NCBI GenBank assembly: GCA_016929395.1
Contig: JAFGIX010000060.1
Coordinates: forward strand, 1 to 64,000
Direction of reading: 5' to 3'
Source of the DNA: Candidatus Zymogenus saltonus
GTDB lineage: Bacteria; Desulfobacterota; Zymogenia; Zymogenales; Zymogenaceae
Length of the DNA: 64,000 bases
Position numbers and translations under genes: made by a program
Shown: positions 63,414 to 64,000 of the stretch, in pieces
Layout: each line of letters opens with the position of its first letter
Numbering within the stretch: position 1 is the first letter of the stretch
The notes under the pieces: model-generated
Database searches by the model: none
The model's input: only the letters and a program-made list of their open reading frames with translations
What the model was told of the DNA's origin: nothing

Positions 63414-63848
63414 GTGTCTATCGAGGAGAACAAGTCGCTCGTCAGGCGCTACTACGAGGAGGTCGTCAACGGCTGCGATCTTAAGAGGGTCTGCGAATTT
63501 GTATCGCAAAACTACGTGGAGGTCTATAACAACGTCAGGCACGAGGTTGGGATCGAGGGGGCGAAGGAGCACCTCGCGGGCGTGAGAAACACCTACCCCG
63601 ACCTTCACCTGACGGTGGAGAGGCAGATCGCCGAGGGGGAGTGGGTCGTAACGCAGATCACGGCCAGGGGAACCCACGAGGGGGTCTGGCTTAACATGAG
63701 GCCTACCGGCAAGAAAGTGGAGATAACGGGCGTCAACGTCGACAGGGTGGTGGGCGGCCTAATCGTGGAACACGGCGGCGCCGCCAACACGTTCGAGGCG
63801 CTGCTCGAAATAGGCGCGATAAAGGTCGCCGATCCGGTGGAGGAGTAG
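63414..63848 (+). CDS. SnoaL-like / ester cyclase family protein
   Basis: This 144-residue protein starts at GTG with a strong AAGGAGGAG ribosome site. It has the SnoaL-like NTF2 fold pattern: a first helix LVRRYYEEVVNGCDLKRVCEFVS, the central PDLHLTVERQIAEGEWVVTQITARGTHEG strand-turn-strand, and RPTGKKVEITGVNVDRVVGGLIVEH. Members of this fold cyclise or isomerise small molecules, and many have no known substrate. It follows its own terminator-separated unit. Confidence 0.85.
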   Translation: MSIEENKSLVRRYYEEVVNGCDLKRVCEFVSQNYVEVYNNVRHEVGIEGAKEHLAGVRNTYPDLHLTVERQIAEGEWVVTQITARGTHEGVWLNMRPTGKKVEITGVNVDRVVGGLIVEHGGAANTFEALLEIGAIKVADPVEE

Positions 63849-64000
63849 GGAAGGCATTTCTTTTCATTTTTGGTTTCTTGTCCTCGTTCGTTTTGTGTCT
63901 CGCGTCTGTCTGATTGCCTTGATTTTTGTGGGAGTGTGACTTTTAGGTTTGATTAAACTATTTGATTTGATCTATCCCATTTTGTTTTGAAGTTTGTCTT
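63849..64000 (+). other. Tail of the window, no gene seen
   Basis: The last 152 bases are T-rich with no recognisable coding, RNA or regulatory feature. Confidence 0.5.

Overview
The window reads as chromosomal DNA of a Gram-negative, probably anaerobic bacterium. The best guess is a deltaproteobacterial (Desulfobacterota-type) lineage. Supporting signs are a complete pilMNOPQ type IV pilus operon with a lipoprotein secretin, outer-membrane lipoproteins, a LarA-type nickel racemase relative, a DUF39 homocysteine-synthesis protein (typical of anaerobes), DUF362 and iron-dependent alcohol dehydrogenase genes, and a sigma-54 promoter. The lineage is inference: there is no rRNA here. Coding DNA is moderately GC-rich with many GTG/TTG starts, and gene-free stretches are often G-rich and low in complexity. 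Nearly all genes lie on the + strand.

Layout. 1-1270: an AT-rich, foreign-looking ApeA/HEPN phage-defence gene that has lost its 3' end. 1394-2944: LarA-like gene on the minus strand. 3179-6986: hypothetical protein, PilF/Tgl-like TPR lipoprotein, and a membrane GAF-GGDEF diguanylate cyclase that appears to start at CTG. 7113-13754: strong promoter with a palindrome between -35 and -10, a small XRE regulator, pilM-N-O-P-Q and a terminator. 13954-19736: aroC-aroK-aroB, an acidic TPR protein, a Roadblock/LC7 protein and aroQ. 19738-23253: M24 peptidase, efp, accB, accC. 23619-27642: a large TPR protein and an ExeA-type AAA ATPase. 27825-27900: tRNA-Gly(CCC). 28129-41224: rimP-nusA-infB-ylxP-rbfA-nrnA-truB-rpsO-pnp, then an M16 peptidase, a mini GGQ protein and an M20 peptidase. 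41287-43536: MarC remnant, radical SAM/SPASM protein, sirtuin. 43557-44026: tandem palindromes, a sigma-54 promoter and a small unknown protein. 44385-48207: gap-pgk-tpiA and secG. 48405-48490: tRNA-Leu(GAG). 48683-53811: DUF362 protein, FGGY kinase, secreted hypothetical, DUF39 protein. 54480-57280 (minus): TPR/periplasmic-binding lipoprotein and exported SNase-like protein. 57563-63848: DNA alkylation repair protein (minus), anchored 5'-nucleotidase family protein, peroxiredoxin, SCP2-like protein, Fe-ADH, SnoaL-like protein.

How it fits together. The first quarter centres on type IV pili: inner-membrane platform, secretin, candidate secretin pilotin, c-di-GMP synthase and a cognate-looking regulator. 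TPR, Roadblock and AAA proteins scattered through the shikimate and fatty-acid genes may belong to the same surface machinery. The middle is a classic transcription/translation/RNA-decay superoperon. The gap-pgk-tpiA block carries out triose-phosphate metabolism with a GAPDH that lacks the NAD-selecting Asp.

Best candidates for something undescribed: the sigma-54-driven 85-residue protein with two enhancer-like palindromes 22 bp apart (43557-44026), the XRE/operator arrangement on the pil operon, and the family of G-rich repeats between genes.
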